Shown here: piece by piece, positions 1 to 12,575 of the stretch
Layout: every line of letters starts with the position of its first letter
Position numbering within the stretch: position 1 is the stretch's first letter
From: Brachypodius melanocephalos
Taxonomy: Eukaryota > Chordata > Aves > Passeriformes > Pycnonotidae
Length of the DNA: 64,000 nucleotides
Direction: 5' to 3'
NCBI GenBank assembly: GCA_013398615.1
Contig: VZSR01001685.1
Span: forward strand, 49,369,639-49,433,638
Position numbers and translations under genes: made by a program
The notes under the pieces: generated by a model
The model's input: the letters and a program-made list of their open reading frames with translations, nothing else
Database searches by the model: none
What the model was told of the DNA's origin: nothing

Positions 1-3000
1 AACAAGTACCCATTTCACCATCTTTATTTATTTATTTATTGTAACTCAGCTAATGTTAAATTTATATTTATAATTCAGGGAGGAAAAAACCCAAACCTAA
101 ACCAATGTCTACACAGTGGACTACAATGCCTTCAAATTCCTAATCATCGTGTCTTTTTTAGCATGTGATGGGAAGAGTTCCTAAGGCCCTTTTCCCTTGT
201 GGATGTGAATACTGGATACTCTATTTTAATTCTCACTACTTACAGTTTCCTCTGAATGTTCATGCTTCCAGTAGATACTTATGATAGAAATATATATACA
301 AATATATACACACATGCATACACACATACACATTTATATATATGCTGACAGAAAGGCTCCAGGGACTGTATATTTGATTTAGGGCCTGAGGAAAAGGGCA
401 CCTGAAATTAATGTAAAACCCTTTTTTGAGTTCAGTGTGACTTGGAGCTTTCTTTTTTTTTTGGGGGTGGGGAGGGCTTTCTTAAAACACCGGGAAGATC
501 CAACCCAGATATCACTACTTTTATTCTTCACAGCATCTTCTACCACATTTCAGACTATCCCTGTGTCTGTCTCCCTCTGCTCACACAAGATGCATAAATC
601 TTTGCAGAAGTGTTTCCATAGGATTCACCAAGGTGCTGGGAAGTGGAAGGTCAGGGGCTGGTGTGGGAAACCATGCAGGGATGCCAACCCCAGCTTTTGG
701 GAATGTTTCACTCCTGGATACTGCTCGTGATGGTTACATTAAGCCATTACAAGTAAGTAGTATGATACCAGCCACAGCCCTTATCACCATCCCCGGCATG
801 ACCTCGGCATTAGCACATCTGTGAAAAGGCAATTTTGGCCTCAGACCTGGAAACAATTTCTGAGGACTTAAGGTAGGGAGATTTAGTGCCCAGCCCTCTC
901 CCAGCTACAGCCCCCTGAGAGATAAGCAGAGCTTAACACTGCCTGCCTGCAGCTGTGCCTGTGTGCAGAGATCCCAGCTCAGCCCCTGCAAGCAGCAGGT
1001 TAAGCTACCTTAAGTGATTGGGTGCTTAAGGTCTTATTTCTGGTCTGGATTTTGCCTGCTACCTTCCCACTCCCCCTCTTTGCCGATGTCAAAGGCACCT
1101 TTGTGCATCCCTGGGACAGTTTATTTATGCTGATAATACCCAGTGATGTGCAGTGCAGGGAAAATGCAGAGGGTCATGTCCCAGGAAAACCAGAGAGGCG
1201 GGTTCAGAAGAGACAAGTTCCTCCAAACTCTGTCCTGAGTGTAGAGGTGGGTCCGGGGTGATCAAATGCTCCTAAGTGAGAGACATGCTTAATCTCCTGT
1301 CTACATTTTACATTGTAAAAGATACCACGATTGTCGTCATTGTCATTGTGATTTTAGACAGAAGGAACAAAAAGAGCATTTTTTTTTCTCCTCCAAGATA
1401 GATTTAATTCGCATTGTAAACTTACGGTCTGAAAACTGTCCCTGTCCCTTGCCAGTCTGGTAATTAACAAAGCTAAAAAACACATCGGTTCAGTGGACTA
1501 ATATAAAGCAATTCTTAACACCTTAAGAAATAATTTTTTTTAAAATCCACTTACAAATGCAATGCATTCTCACTGCATTTGTCAGGTTCTCTGACAAAAG
1601 CTCATCTCCACACCCACAAAGGATCACAGAAAGAAAAGGGGAACCTAAAAAATGCCCTGCTGGAGCTGCTCCCAGGCCCACCCCAGGAGCCATCAACTGC
1701 ACCAGCCCAAAGGAGCCCGAGGGCACAAGGACAGGTGGGAACCTGACACAAGAACTCCAAGAAGGGACACCCTGCCCGCATCCCTCCCAGGGCTGGCCCT
1801 GCACAGCCTCAGCCTCAGGCATGACACTCACCCAGGTGAGTCAGCTCTGCCCCTGGGACTCAGATATGTCGCTGCTTTGGGCATGGGACAGCTCATGGAG
1901 TGCAGGGGAAGGGCATTTGGGCATTACACAAGGTCTGTGTAGCCAGCCACACAATATTAGCACAATAGTTAATTTTATTTTTGATTTCTTCTAATGGATG
2001 GGCCTCAAACAAAATGCATGAAGAAAATAATAAAAAAAAATTGAAAAAAAATCGCCATATTACTACTACTCATCCCCTCACACTGTAAATGTCTCAGTAC
2101 ATTGGTGTTTGGCCCTTTTTTGATGCCTACTTTCCTAGGAAAGAAGTGCTTCGTACGAGCACCACGTTGAGGAGACCTTTGTCAGCTCATGTTAGATGCT
2201 GATGGTTCAGGATCCAGCTTTTCTGGTTTGTAACTCACATTAAAATCCTGGTGTGAAACACACTCTCTGGTTTGAAGCTGCCAGCGTGTTCCAGACACAG
2301 CATGTCAGGCAGAAGAGCACAAAGGCAACAGGGAACAGCAGCATCCTGGCACAGAGACATTGCCATTGGAGAGGCAATGAGCAGCTCAAAGGTCCCAAAA
2401 TCCTTTAAACTCAACACTCACATATCCACCTGCCCTGTGGGAATCTGGGAAAGGACAGCGTGACCTGCTACAGCTCTCTCATGACTGAGGGTGGCCATCA
2501 CACAACCCTTGGACATCCCACAGTATTTTACAGCTGGAAACTCTACACTTGAAGGAGTAAGTTCAAGATTTGATGCAATTTTGACTTCAAGAGAATGTGC
2601 TGTGCTAGAAAGGCCTCAGCAGCAGAACTGCAAGTGCCCATTTTCAGAAGCACAGCTCAGATTCCTGCCCTGTAAAACCTACAGAGATTAAGTAGTTTCT
2701 CAGCTAAGCCACTGACAGCTATATTGTTACAAGTTTGGCAGCACCAGAGTGTGTCCCTAAGCATCCTTTCTGCCATTTGAGGACTTTTTTCCTGTCCACA
2801 CTTTTTGTGAGTAACTACTCCAGCAACCCTTGGTCTCAAAGCCCTGGCCTGGGAGGTTAAATCTTGCCTTACTGTACCCACAAGGGCCCAGAGCAGCCGT
2901 GAAAGAGCTCATTCTAGGGCAACAAAAAGCATGTTCCTGGAAAAACACACATCAATTCACGCCCCAGGTCTGTGCTAGGCCTGGAGAGAAACAATGGAGG

Positions 3001-3469
3001 GAACTGTTTCACTCCAAACCACAGGCTTGTCTGCCCTACCCTGGCTCATCACCACCCACATCCCCCCACCGGAGCTGGCTGACATTTAGAAAGAAACACT
3101 TCACTGGTCTGACATCTCACCAGAGAGCTCTGAGCTTTTGCTACGTGAGACAGAATGTGAATCACAGGACAGCCTGGCAGACAGAGCTGAGCACAGGGAG
3201 TGAGAGTGAACCTCAACCAGACAGTGTTGGGAGCCCCCTCAGACCTCTGCTCCTCTCCTCCACGTCCTTCAGCTCCAGCACATCAGCCTCTCCAAGCACT
3301 GAAGGCCTCATGGAGACAGGACAGGGTGACACCTGTGCCCCAGCACAGCCTCTGCCACTTCAGCCTGTTTGATGCTCTGGCAGGCAAAGGTGAGCCCAGC
3401 TCTCACAGGGCACCAAAAGCCACCACAGGACACGATTTTGGAAAAGCACAAGCTTCCCTTTCCCTTCTT
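1..3469. other. Unique AT-leaning sequence, no gene seen
   Basis: I see no convincing exon. The stretch holds a short TTTA run (about 23-40) and an impure TA/CA microsatellite (about 287-345). Open frames of up to about 180 codons near 2.8-3.4 kb have no recognisable domain and overlap other frames, so I treat them as chance. No CR1 or LTR match is evident until 3.5 kb. Confidence 0.6.
287..345. repeat. Impure TA/CA microsatellite
   Basis: Alternating TA and CA dinucleotides with interruptions (TATATATACA, ACACACATGC, ACATACACAT). It is low-complexity DNA with no evident function. Confidence 0.7.
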
Positions 3470-3540
3470 CCATCCATCCATCCATCCATCCATCCATCCA
3501 TCCATCCATCCATCCATCCATCCATCCATCCATCCATCCC
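3470..3540. repeat. (CATC)n tetranucleotide microsatellite
   Basis: About 17 nearly perfect CATC units lie directly 5' of a CR1 tail. Because the unit is 4 bp, long open frames read through it as repeating four-residue peptides on both strands. Those frames are artefacts of the repeat. Such an uninterrupted array is expected to vary in length between individuals. Confidence 0.95.
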
Positions 3541-3559
3541 TCCCTTAATTACATTATGG

Positions 3560-3716
3560 ATTTCATACAATTCCTCATCCCTGGAAGCGTTCAAGGCCAG
3601 TCTGACTGGGGTCCTGAGCAGCCTGGTCTAGTGGAAGGTGTCCCTGCCCACAGCAGAGGGGAGTTGGAACTAGGTGATCTCTAAAGTCCCTCCCAACACA
3701 AACCATTCTGTGATTA
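3560..3716 (+). mobile_element. CR1 LINE 3' fragment
   Basis: The sequence follows the avian CR1 3' end: a stretch resembling the end of ORF2 (CTGGAAGCGTTCAAGGCCAG), then GGAACTAGGTGATCTCTAAAG and the closing ACCATTCTGTGATT. The copy is 5'-truncated, as is usual for CR1. It starts just after the (CATC)n array. No coding capacity remains. Confidence 0.88.
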
Positions 3717-4855
3717 ATTAAAATCAGACTGTGTTTTGTCTCTCAGAGCTCACTGGCTCCTTTCTCCTGTCCATCATTACACCCTCACAGAGATGTCATG
3801 TTGTCCTGTGTGCTCACAGACAGAAAGGCAGACACAAGTCTCACCTGCCATTTAATCAGGGAGAAAATGATCTGTAACTCCTCTGCCCCATCACTGACCA
3901 TGCTGAGAGGCATATATCTGTTTGATTGCCATGGTCAAGTGGCATCACTGCATTGAAATCAGGCAAGGTGGTTGGTATATTGCTGTCAGATATATTAAAA
4001 TGTTCACTCCAAGCAACTCAAACTAATCATATCAACACTGCCTGGAAAACAAAAGCATTCAGGAACGTTTAAGCCATGAGAGAAAGTAGCTTCAGAAAAA
4101 TTTGAATGCAGCAGCTCCTCCATGCTTCTTGAAAGTGAAGCCAGCTATTGGGCAATGTTTCATCCATCACAGCGAATAGAAGAAAAACTGGAGATGGTTT
4201 ATGGAGCGTAACCTGGGCTGCATTTTAGGTGCCAGCATGCCAGCAATCTGAAAAAAAAAAATCATTACCCATTTGTGCCTTATCAGTGAGCAGTTTGGCA
4301 GCAGGCTGGGCTGGCCAGGGCAACAGAGAATCTCCCTGGTACTCTGACACTGCCTACATGCATAACAGGTCTGCATGGCCAGGGGAGCAAGCACCTTTTT
4401 GTGCAAGATGTGTATGGGATCAACAGGAACTTGAGTGGGGAATGTTCATTCTGTTGCCTCAAAATAAGTATTTTATCTTGGCAGACTTTATCAGGCTGCT
4501 GCTGAGTGGTCTGGAAATGAAAACTCCCTCATGATGTTTGAAGAAAGGGCTGGAGGATCTGGCTTGGAAAAGGTCATGAGTCTGCCCTTATCCTTGAATG
4601 TGGAGAACTGCCCTCCCTGCCACCTCCCACCATGGTGAAGACATTTCTTCCTCCACCACATCCTCCTCCCTTGCATTCCAAGAGTTCACTCCTGCAAAGG
4701 CTGGAGAAATCACAGTGTTAATACTCAGGATTAATTGTGCTGTCATCCATGGGCTACACTCTGTACTCATGACTTCAGGCCACGTGGGTCATTTTGCTTT
4801 GAATGGGACTGAAAATGCCATGAAAGATTATCCAGCTCCAAAATCTCTTTCATAA
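3717..4855. other. Unique sequence, no gene seen
   Basis: No repeat family or exon was recognised. Open frames near 4.2-4.9 kb are short, overlap on both strands and show no domain. Confidence 0.55.
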
Positions 4856-5347
4856 GGTTCAACAACAGCAACCTGAGGTACCAATACAGGCAAGGGGATG
4901 AAGAGGTTGAGAGCAGATCTGAGGAGAAGGACCTCTCCTATGAAGAACAGGCTGAGAGAGCTGGGTTTGTGCAGCCAGGAAAAGAGAAGCTTCTGGGGAA
5001 ATCTCAGAGCAGCTTCCCAGTGCTTAAAGGAGTCTTAAGAAAGGTAGGGAGAGACTCTTTAGTAGAGCCTGTAGTGACAAGGTAAGGCAAAATGATTTTA
5101 AACCAAAAGATGGTAGATTTATACTAGATACAAGGTAGAATGTTTTACAGCGAGAATGGTGGAACACTGGAACAGGTTTCCCAGAAGGGTGATAGATGCC
5201 CATCCCTGAAAGTGTTGGAGACCAGGTTGGATAGACTCTGAAATTATCTAGTTGAAGATGTCTCTGCCCATGGCAGAGGGGCCCTGTTGGACTAGATGAT
5301 CTGTAAGGGTCCTTTCCAACTCAAACTCCAATTCTATGATTCTGTGG
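4856..5347 (+). mobile_element. CR1 LINE fragment with internal deletion
   Basis: The left part matches the CR1 ORF2 segment that reads like CCAATACAGGCAAGGGGATG and ends in GAGGAGAAGGACCT. It then jumps straight to CTCCTATGAAGAACAGGC, which in the other copy at 54.4 kb lies about 240 bp further on. From there it runs to a typical 3' tail (GACTAGATGATCTGTAAGG, then ATTCTATGATTCTGTG at about 5331-5346). The reading frame is broken by stops and indels, so this is a dead copy. Confidence 0.9.
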
Positions 5348-7340
5348 TTCATGTCTCCTTCCACCATCTCTCCACACAGCACCTGACTTCCAGCCTTGAG
5401 AGAGGAGTGAAACTGAGTGTGGGGTGAAGGAAAGGGTGGGGAGAGCCCAGCTCCCTCCACTTGTGGCACCAGCTCTGCAAGGATGAGATTCGCCTGGGTA
5501 TCACTTATCACTCAGAAACACATGAATGTCTGGGACTGTGGAGATAAACTCATGATCAATTTATTTCCACTGGGAACTATAATGTGAGTTAGTCACTGTT
5601 CATAAAATGGCCTTTTGTTACTGCAGCCAGGCTTGGTATCATGCCAGGTTCAGTGAAGAAAAGCACACTGGTAATGCACCACAGCTTGCCAGTGGGAGCT
5701 TGGTCTTAAGTTTTCCAGGTCATTACAGAGCCAAGGGAGCACTCAGCCTCATCTTCATACCAGGAAACAACCATGAGATAAACTGGGAGAGGCCAGGGAA
5801 AAGGCCTGAATTTGTTGATTAATTCAAACTTAGTGTGAAGCTCCACTGCTGACCTGTTTATGGTCCATTCCTCTGGCTCAATCCTCAGTTCAAATATTTT
5901 CAGGACAAAACAGGAGCACTGGAATGACAGAAGTGTCCAGCCAAGTCGTGAACAGCAGCACTCACGGCCAAGAGGCTGGAGTCTGCCAGGTCAACCAGGG
6001 ATGTGTTGAAAAACAACAGTGGGAAAAATAAGCTGCTGGTCAGAATGTCATCCACAGCCCCTGCCTTGCTAGAAAGTGATTTTGGAGGAGCCCTACCTCT
6101 TTGCACACACTCCATTAATCAGAAAATGGCACTTCTGCTTCCCTGGTGGTACTTAATTTTTTTTAATATATTCCAAATCCACTTTCCCACAGACATATCA
6201 ATGTTTTAAATAGCAAATACATTGATATAAGTTCTTAAAAAATACTCTTTTCCTTCCTTATCCTGTAGTATGCAATGCTGGACAGACACAAAGGTTTAAC
6301 CTGCTGGATGAGAGTTTTTCTGTGGTGGGCCAATATTCACCATGGGCTGGGATGGGATTTTTTTGGGTTGCATGCCAAGAGTCCAAAGCTGGGACAACGG
6401 AAAGAATAACTCTGTGATGAAAATCCCAAACTAAAAATCACTCGCTCACTAAAATTTATTCATTCCATCTCTGTGAATTGCTCAACTTCAAAGACTTCTT
6501 TAAAAAACATCCAAGCAGACAACTGGACACATAAAAATTGCTGTTTGATTCCTGTTGACAAACTTTGATAGCAAAGTCCATGGTGGACAGAATGCCCTTG
6601 TACTCCCACATCCTTCCCATGCCACTACGTGATTTGTAGGCTGTGATCAAAGCTCTGCTACCCTTTGCTTGGAAAAGAAGAGTTATCAAAGGGATTTCCA
6701 GGACACCTATGTGTGTTTGCGCCTAAAAGAATTTTTAAGTGGTTCATGGTAGGACAAGTCTAGAATTGGAGCTGGTAAGGAGTTTCTCAAGCACAGTTCA
6801 TTTTTATTTCTGTCTTGTTTCAAACCAGTTTGTCAAAATTAAATCTAGTTTTCATCTTGATTTGCTGTATTAAGAAATTTTCAAAAAGAAGAATCTTTGA
6901 CATTTTAAATGAAGAAATCTTCTTTTCATTTTGCAAAAGCTTTTTCTATAAAATGTGTAACTTTTGGTAATTAAAGGATACCAAAACATTTTGAGATTCA
7001 AAATAAAACAAAAACACCACCACCAGCCTTCAAATACAAAGCACTCCTTTTACTCCTTGTAAGAGAAAGGAAAAAAAAATCACCCTTTCTTTTTGGTTTT
7101 AGCTTTATTTTGGGATGACTATGGATTGTTTTTAAAATCTTGCTAATTCACCAGACAGTAAGAAAACCACTTTCATGTAATTCAAGTGCACAGTGACTAA
7201 TCAATGATAGCAGCAGTAGTACAAACAGATGCAAACTAAAACTACTGAGAAGTGAATCCTGTAGCTGCATTTGTTTTAACTTTATAGGATTACAGGTGAG
7301 GATATAGGATTATTTCAGGTAGAATACTCTGAACCAAAGG
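5348..7340. other. Unique sequence, no gene seen
   Basis: No repeat family was recognised. The stretch from about 6.8 to 7.25 kb is AT-rich with homopolymer runs. Nothing resembles an exon flanked by good splice sites. Confidence 0.55.
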
Positions 7341-7469
7341 TGTGTAGTGAGTTGAGCCTGTCTGGATGCCTGGTGCCCATGCTGGACACGGGGGCAGCTT
7401 CTGGAAGCCCAACCCTGTAGCCCCAACCCCAATCCCACTACCAAAACCTGGCCACGCAATCCCAACACA
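7341..7469 (-). mobile_element. Internally deleted ERV-type solo LTR
   Basis: The two ends match an avian LTR family that, on the minus strand, begins TGTGTTGGGATTGC and ends near CCAGACAGGCTCAACTCACT. The end at 7341-7371 corresponds to the LTR 3' end, and 7373-7469 to its 5' end (ACCAAAACCTGGCCACGCAA on the plus strand). Most of the middle is missing. The 3' portion of the same family is present at 16313. No retroviral genes are attached. Family assignment is from memory; the end structure is directly visible. Confidence 0.65.
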
Positions 7470-10400
7470 AAATGGAACACAACCACAGGTGTTTTGCTAC
7501 ACCATCTGTGAAAATCCAGCTTAAAAATGTTCACCGACCTATTCCTTGGTTAAAGCTGTAGGGAAATGTATGTGGCTATAAATACAGTTGTTTGTGATTT
7601 CAAAGAGGAACATTAATTTCTGGTATTAAGAAAGTGATTAATGCACTGCAGGGGATCTCATGGCATTACAATTCTGAATACCAAGAAAGATTAGATGGGA
7701 TGATGATATTATTGATGATATTGTCAATAATCCCAAAACTGTAGGAAAACCTAGGAAAAACGTTTCTGTGCCCCTGCGAGCACCTCTGACTGTGTTTGCT
7801 GGGATTCCTGCCCTGAAGCAATAGCAAGCAGTTGCTGGCACTGTGGGGCTGTTAAGTGGAGCTCAGCTGATGGGATCCTCGTTAAACCAACAGCCTTGCT
7901 CTCACAATCGATGGCTCCATCTGACACAGCACTGCATTAAACATTTATTCTTCAGGCAGACTGAGTTCACTCTGGGGAAGATTTAATGACACCACAGGGA
8001 TTTTCTCATTCATTAACCTGGGATTTACATTTAGTCTTTATGGTGCTACAAAGGCGTCAAACTACCCACAATTAAATTCAGAGGTGTTTTAGCATCTGTG
8101 CATAGTCTGGACCTGGCACTCACTGCAAACCTTGCTAGAACAAAATAATACTTCCAAGTTTTTAATCTACTGTGCACGCTATGATAATTTTGGCAGCCAC
8201 AGAAAGTTTACAAGAAGTCTACAAATGAGATAAAATAAAATATATTAGCGATATAAGTAACACAATTTTTAATTAATATACTGCGTTACAAGCCAGAATT
8301 ACAAAGCCATTAGGCAACCACTTTAATTGATTGATCATTTATGTCCCTAATGCATGTACTTGACCTATTTGGATCCAAGTGCACTGTGTGCTCCTGCTAC
8401 CAGCCCAGGCATCACCCAGCCTCTGTGAGTGAGGTTCCCATTCCAGTGTTTGTCCTGCATCTGCAACAGAGGTGACAGTCAAGAAAGAAATGAATGATTC
8501 AGGCTGCCTTTTATCCAGAGGACTGCTAGATCTCAGGTTGTCTCTGATGGATACAAGCAGCTGCCCAGAGCAGGGCACATGAATGTGGCCCTCCAGCACA
8601 TCACTGGTGGAGGCTTTGCTTTGAACTATGTGGGAGCCCAGGTACAGAAAAGAAACGATGGGGTTTCAGTGAAGAAGAAATATTGTCTACTTGTCTGGAC
8701 TTTTTAAAGTGTTTCTAGAGAAACAAAGATTAGCATACATCAAAGTGGCACACAAAAAGCTTCCCATAATCCTGAATATGAAAATATGTCAAGAGCTGCA
8801 TGCAAAATGGATTTGCATATATCAGAGCTGCACATACAGCACTCAGCTAAGCATCCTGAACTGCATTAAAAATGGTAATACTGAAGTTCTGGATGCTGAT
8901 AATTGAATGGTGGAGGAACACACACAGACATGCACACAACTATGGCATCTTTTCCACTTGTCTTACTTAGATAGCTAAAACATAAACAGGGAGTCTGCTC
9001 AGGTAGCCAGCAATCCTTGAATATTTAAGGACTTCCTCATTCAAAGAGAAATTCAAAGTATCTCTTAGCCATACAGAAATAATTAGCAGAGAATGATTCA
9101 ATTAATTTTGTACTTAAATTTTCAGTTCTAAAATGGTATAATTGATTTTATAAAAGGAGAAATTTTAACACAAAAAAGTGGTGACCAACTCAATATTGTT
9201 TTGGTCTTGCCCTCTGCAGTGCTGCCAGCATGCTACTTAGAAATCAAGCTGTAGCAGGCCAGCTGTGGAAATATCAGCCTGAATTTACCCTTTTACCTAC
9301 GACAAAGAGTGGCAGAGGGGAGATCTCTGTCCTTTGGGCTCCTGATTACTGAATCACGATGGGGAAGCCACAGCTGCTGACTTTTCCCCAGTAATACTAC
9401 CCAGCATCTTCCCAGTTAGTGACACATCAAAAAACCAAGAACTTCCTCTTGTGCATCAACAAAAGACACAACACCAGTCCTGCCATAGTCTGGTTTGGTG
9501 CTTGTCAGAAACCTCAGGTTCAGCCTCAGTGTCACTGTCCTGAAGTGACCATAACTGTGAGAGCCCTTTGTCAGCACAAACCCCACAGCAGGGCAACATC
9601 TAAAGCTGAATTCTGTCCTTGGGTTCAAGATCACACCTTCCATTCCAACACTGAGAACAGGATCCCACACTCACTGCAACACCCTTTCCCCACCAAAATC
9701 ATCCCTCCATTTTCACTGGGACAGGGAAGCTTTTCTTTGGGATTGCAAGGTTTTGTGCATATGACTATTGCAATGAATGTGGGACCCTGCTCTCACTCCT
9801 AGGAAAAATTTCATGGTAACTTTTAAAATGGAGTTTATGAAAATGTCACCACTTGCTCTAGAAATAAAGCTCCTGGCAAATTTTAATGGGCTCACTGTTA
9901 AAAACTAACAGTTCCCAGTGACCACAGCAGAGCCCTGGGGTTTTGGGTTTTCTCTCAAATGAGCCACCAATTTGTGTCCAAAAGTTTGTTTTAAAAGTGG
10001 CAGCTACAAGGTTTTTATTTCTGTTTTGCCTTTATTAAGGAAAGGAGAAAGAAACTTTTAATTAAAATCTCCCTAAGATTTGCAAGGAAATGTATACCAA
10101 GAAACTCTGGGAAATGCACTGTTCTGCTTGGCTTGGTTTTAAACAGAATAATATGAGTTTTTAATCTTTTTATACTATGCCTCTCTTGTTCAAAAATAAA
10201 AAGTGAATGCTGAAAAATAATGACTGCATCCAAAGGGAAGTCACTATATTCTCAGAGGACAACTGACCTATGACTTCTTATGGAGGAGAAGCATCAGCTG
10301 AAGGGCACATTGCTTTTAATTTCCTCTAAAATGAGATGTGATTTCCCAGCCCCAGAAGTGTCGTCACACTCAGCCGTCAGCTACAAGAGGATGATCCCGT

Positions 10401-11302
10401 ACTCGGTAATTGCTGTTGCTGGGGAGTTTCCATCCTTAGGAAAAGAGAATGGATTCCAGGGGTTCCTGTCCCTCAGTGGGTTGCTAGATCTTTGTTTGAA
10501 AGTTGAAGTTTCCAAGTTTCCAGTTCCCAGCATCGCTGCTGCCAAGATGTTTCCAAACTTGCAGCTGATGGAAATTGTTCTCATTTTGCAGCCTTGTATT
10601 TCTTGCTCCTGAATTTCAATGCTCTGCTCTGGTTTATGTGCATGGCAGATTTGGTGCATCTCTCATTTCCTCAGCGAGGGAAGCGCAAGAGACGTGCAGC
10701 AGTGATGCTCACAGTGACAGCACACGGCACAGGGAGGCAAAGAGATCTCTCTGAGTTTTACAAATATCTGCAGTCATTTCTGCTCATGGAGCTGCTAGCC
10801 AGAAGGGCAGCCAAGGACAACACTGCTCACCCCTCAGAGCCCCTGGAGAGGTGCAGTTCCTGGCTGACACCCGAAACTGAGACGGTCTGGCTTCAATCCT
10901 GGACGTTTGTTCATAGACTCGTGGGAGGCTCAGCTGGGTGAGGTGCTGAGAGGTTTCCTCCCATGCAAAGGCAGTACCAACCAGTCACACATAACTAAGA
11001 GATGACTTTTTAACTCCTTCCCCACAAGAAACTAGTACAGGAAGTTCTCTTGCCCCTCTTAAGTGATTTGTTATCAGTACCAGATCATAAAACAGCAGCA
11101 AAAAATGTGCTTCCCCAAACTCTTAACTGTCTTAAAGGACTGAAAGAAGAAACTGAAAGAAGCCCAGCCTTCAGATGAAACACTGTGCTGCAATCCACTC
11201 GATCCTGAATAAAAACCAAACTCTCTGGGATCACCTCAGAGCATCCCTCTGCAGAGCCTACAAGCTGAAGTTGCACCCTGGCTGGCACAGCAGTGCAGGT
11301 GA
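7470..11302. other. Unique sequence, no gene seen
   Basis: AT-leaning sequence with a GAT-rich patch near 7.69-7.73 kb and a CA-rich patch near 8.92 kb. Open frames of 60-127 codons show no domain and no consistent splice context. No repeat was recognised. Confidence 0.55.
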
Positions 11303-11692
11303 CAAGAATCATGGAATCACCCAGGTTGGAAAAGACCTCTGAGATCACAGAGCCCAATAGTTAACCCAGGACTGTCAAGCCACCATTAAACCATGTCCCC
11401 AGGTGTCACATCCATATGCTGTTTGAACATTTTCAGTGATGGTGAATTCCTTACTTCTCTGGGCAGCCTGTTCCAATGCTCGACAACCTTTGTGGTGAAG
11501 AAATTTTTCTTATTATCCAATCCAAACACACCTTTAAACATGCTCTGACATGATGTGAGGCTGTTCCTTCTCATTCTATCTCTTGTTATTTGGGCAAAGA
11601 GACTGATCCCCACCAGGTAACCACCTCCTTTCAGGGAGCTGTGCAGAAAGTCTCCCCTCAGCCTCCTTTTCTCCTGACTAAATGAACCCAGA
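11303..11692 (-). mobile_element. CR1 LINE 3' fragment (ORF2 C-terminal remnant)
   Basis: On the minus strand this reads through the last part of CR1 ORF2 to the CR1 3' end, which lies at the low-coordinate side (AATCATGGAATCACCCAGG). An open frame of 75 codons (11386-11613, minus) still carries the typical ORF2 C-terminal pattern FFTTKVVEHWNRLPREV followed by SPSLKMFK. Only the C-terminal part is present, with no reverse transcriptase or endonuclease, so it cannot move on its own. The subfamily appears to be the one that also gives the tails at 15.4, 39.0 and 52.6 kb. Confidence 0.9.
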
Positions 11693-12290
11693 AGGAAATG
11701 TCCCCCTGATTTTAGATACAGACAGCCTGGGAAATAAGCTCAGCCTTATTTACAGGACATGACTGTGCTGGGAAAGATAGGGAAAGCTCTGGGATGCCAT
11801 TGTCCAGGCAGTCATGGGGGGAGGAGCAGGTAGTGTGGGCAGACTGCACACAGACACCTGTACAGAGCCCACAGAGACAGCAGGGGCCACACTGCACTTC
11901 AGGGACACTGACTGTGCTCTCATGCACCTACCAAAAGGGCTTAAGTGTGCTTCCATAACTTTCCTTCCTTTCCTTTATCCTCACCTTTTCACCCCAAGGT
12001 AATGGAAGAAACGGGGGAAGGTACATGGAAAGAGGATTTGCCTGGATTAGCAGGGAGCTGGAAGGGTCTGGGAGCAGGTTTACTGACCTGCTGACAGGGC
12101 TTACTGGTGGAATTAACCCTTATATGGGTCATGCTGCTGCATGCAAGGAAGGCAGGAGGCACACAGGGATGTCCAAACTTCTGCTGATCTGAACCAAACC
12201 AACCTCCCATGGAGACAAAACCTCTCTTCTATAGCAAAGGATGAAAGATGAGAGAGACATTGCCCCTCTTCCTCCCCACAGCTTTTATTA
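11693..12290. other. Unique spacer between two CR1 fragments
   Basis: About 600 bp of sequence with no recognised repeat or exon separates two minus-strand CR1 fragments that belong to different subfamilies, judged from their 3' tails. Confidence 0.5.
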
Positions 12291-12575
12291 AAATCACAGA
12301 ATGGTTTGGGTTTGAAAGGACGTTTAAAGGTCATCTGGTCCAACTCCACTGCAATGAGCAGGGACATGTTCAACAAGATCAGCTTCCTCAGAGCCCCATC
12401 CAACCTAACCTTGAATGTTTCCAGGGATGGGGCATCTACAGCCTCTCTTGACAACTTGTGCCAGTGTTTCACCACCCTCCTCAAAAAAATTTCTTCCTTA
12501 TATCTAGTCTGAATCTTAAAACTTTCAGTTTAAAACCATTACCCCTTGTCCCATTCCTACAGGCCCTTTGACGGT
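12291..12575 (-). mobile_element. CR1 LINE 3' fragment (ORF2 C-terminal remnant)
   Basis: The low-coordinate end ATCACAGAATGGTTTGGGT is the reverse complement of the CR1 tail. Upstream on the minus strand it encodes a degraded ORF2 C-terminus (VVKHWHKLSREAVDAPSLET, then FKVRLDGAL). It is 5'-truncated and non-autonomous. The high-coordinate edge is uncertain by about 30 bp. Confidence 0.9.

Noticed and set aside
2830..3372. 180-codon plus-strand open frame
   Set aside because: Low-complexity Ser/Pro-rich end, no domain, no splice or promoter context, and other frames overlap. Chance is likely.
3200..3631. 143-codon plus-strand frame and matching minus-strand frames with four-residue repeats
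   Set aside because: The repeats are translations of the (CATC)n microsatellite. There is no protein domain outside it.
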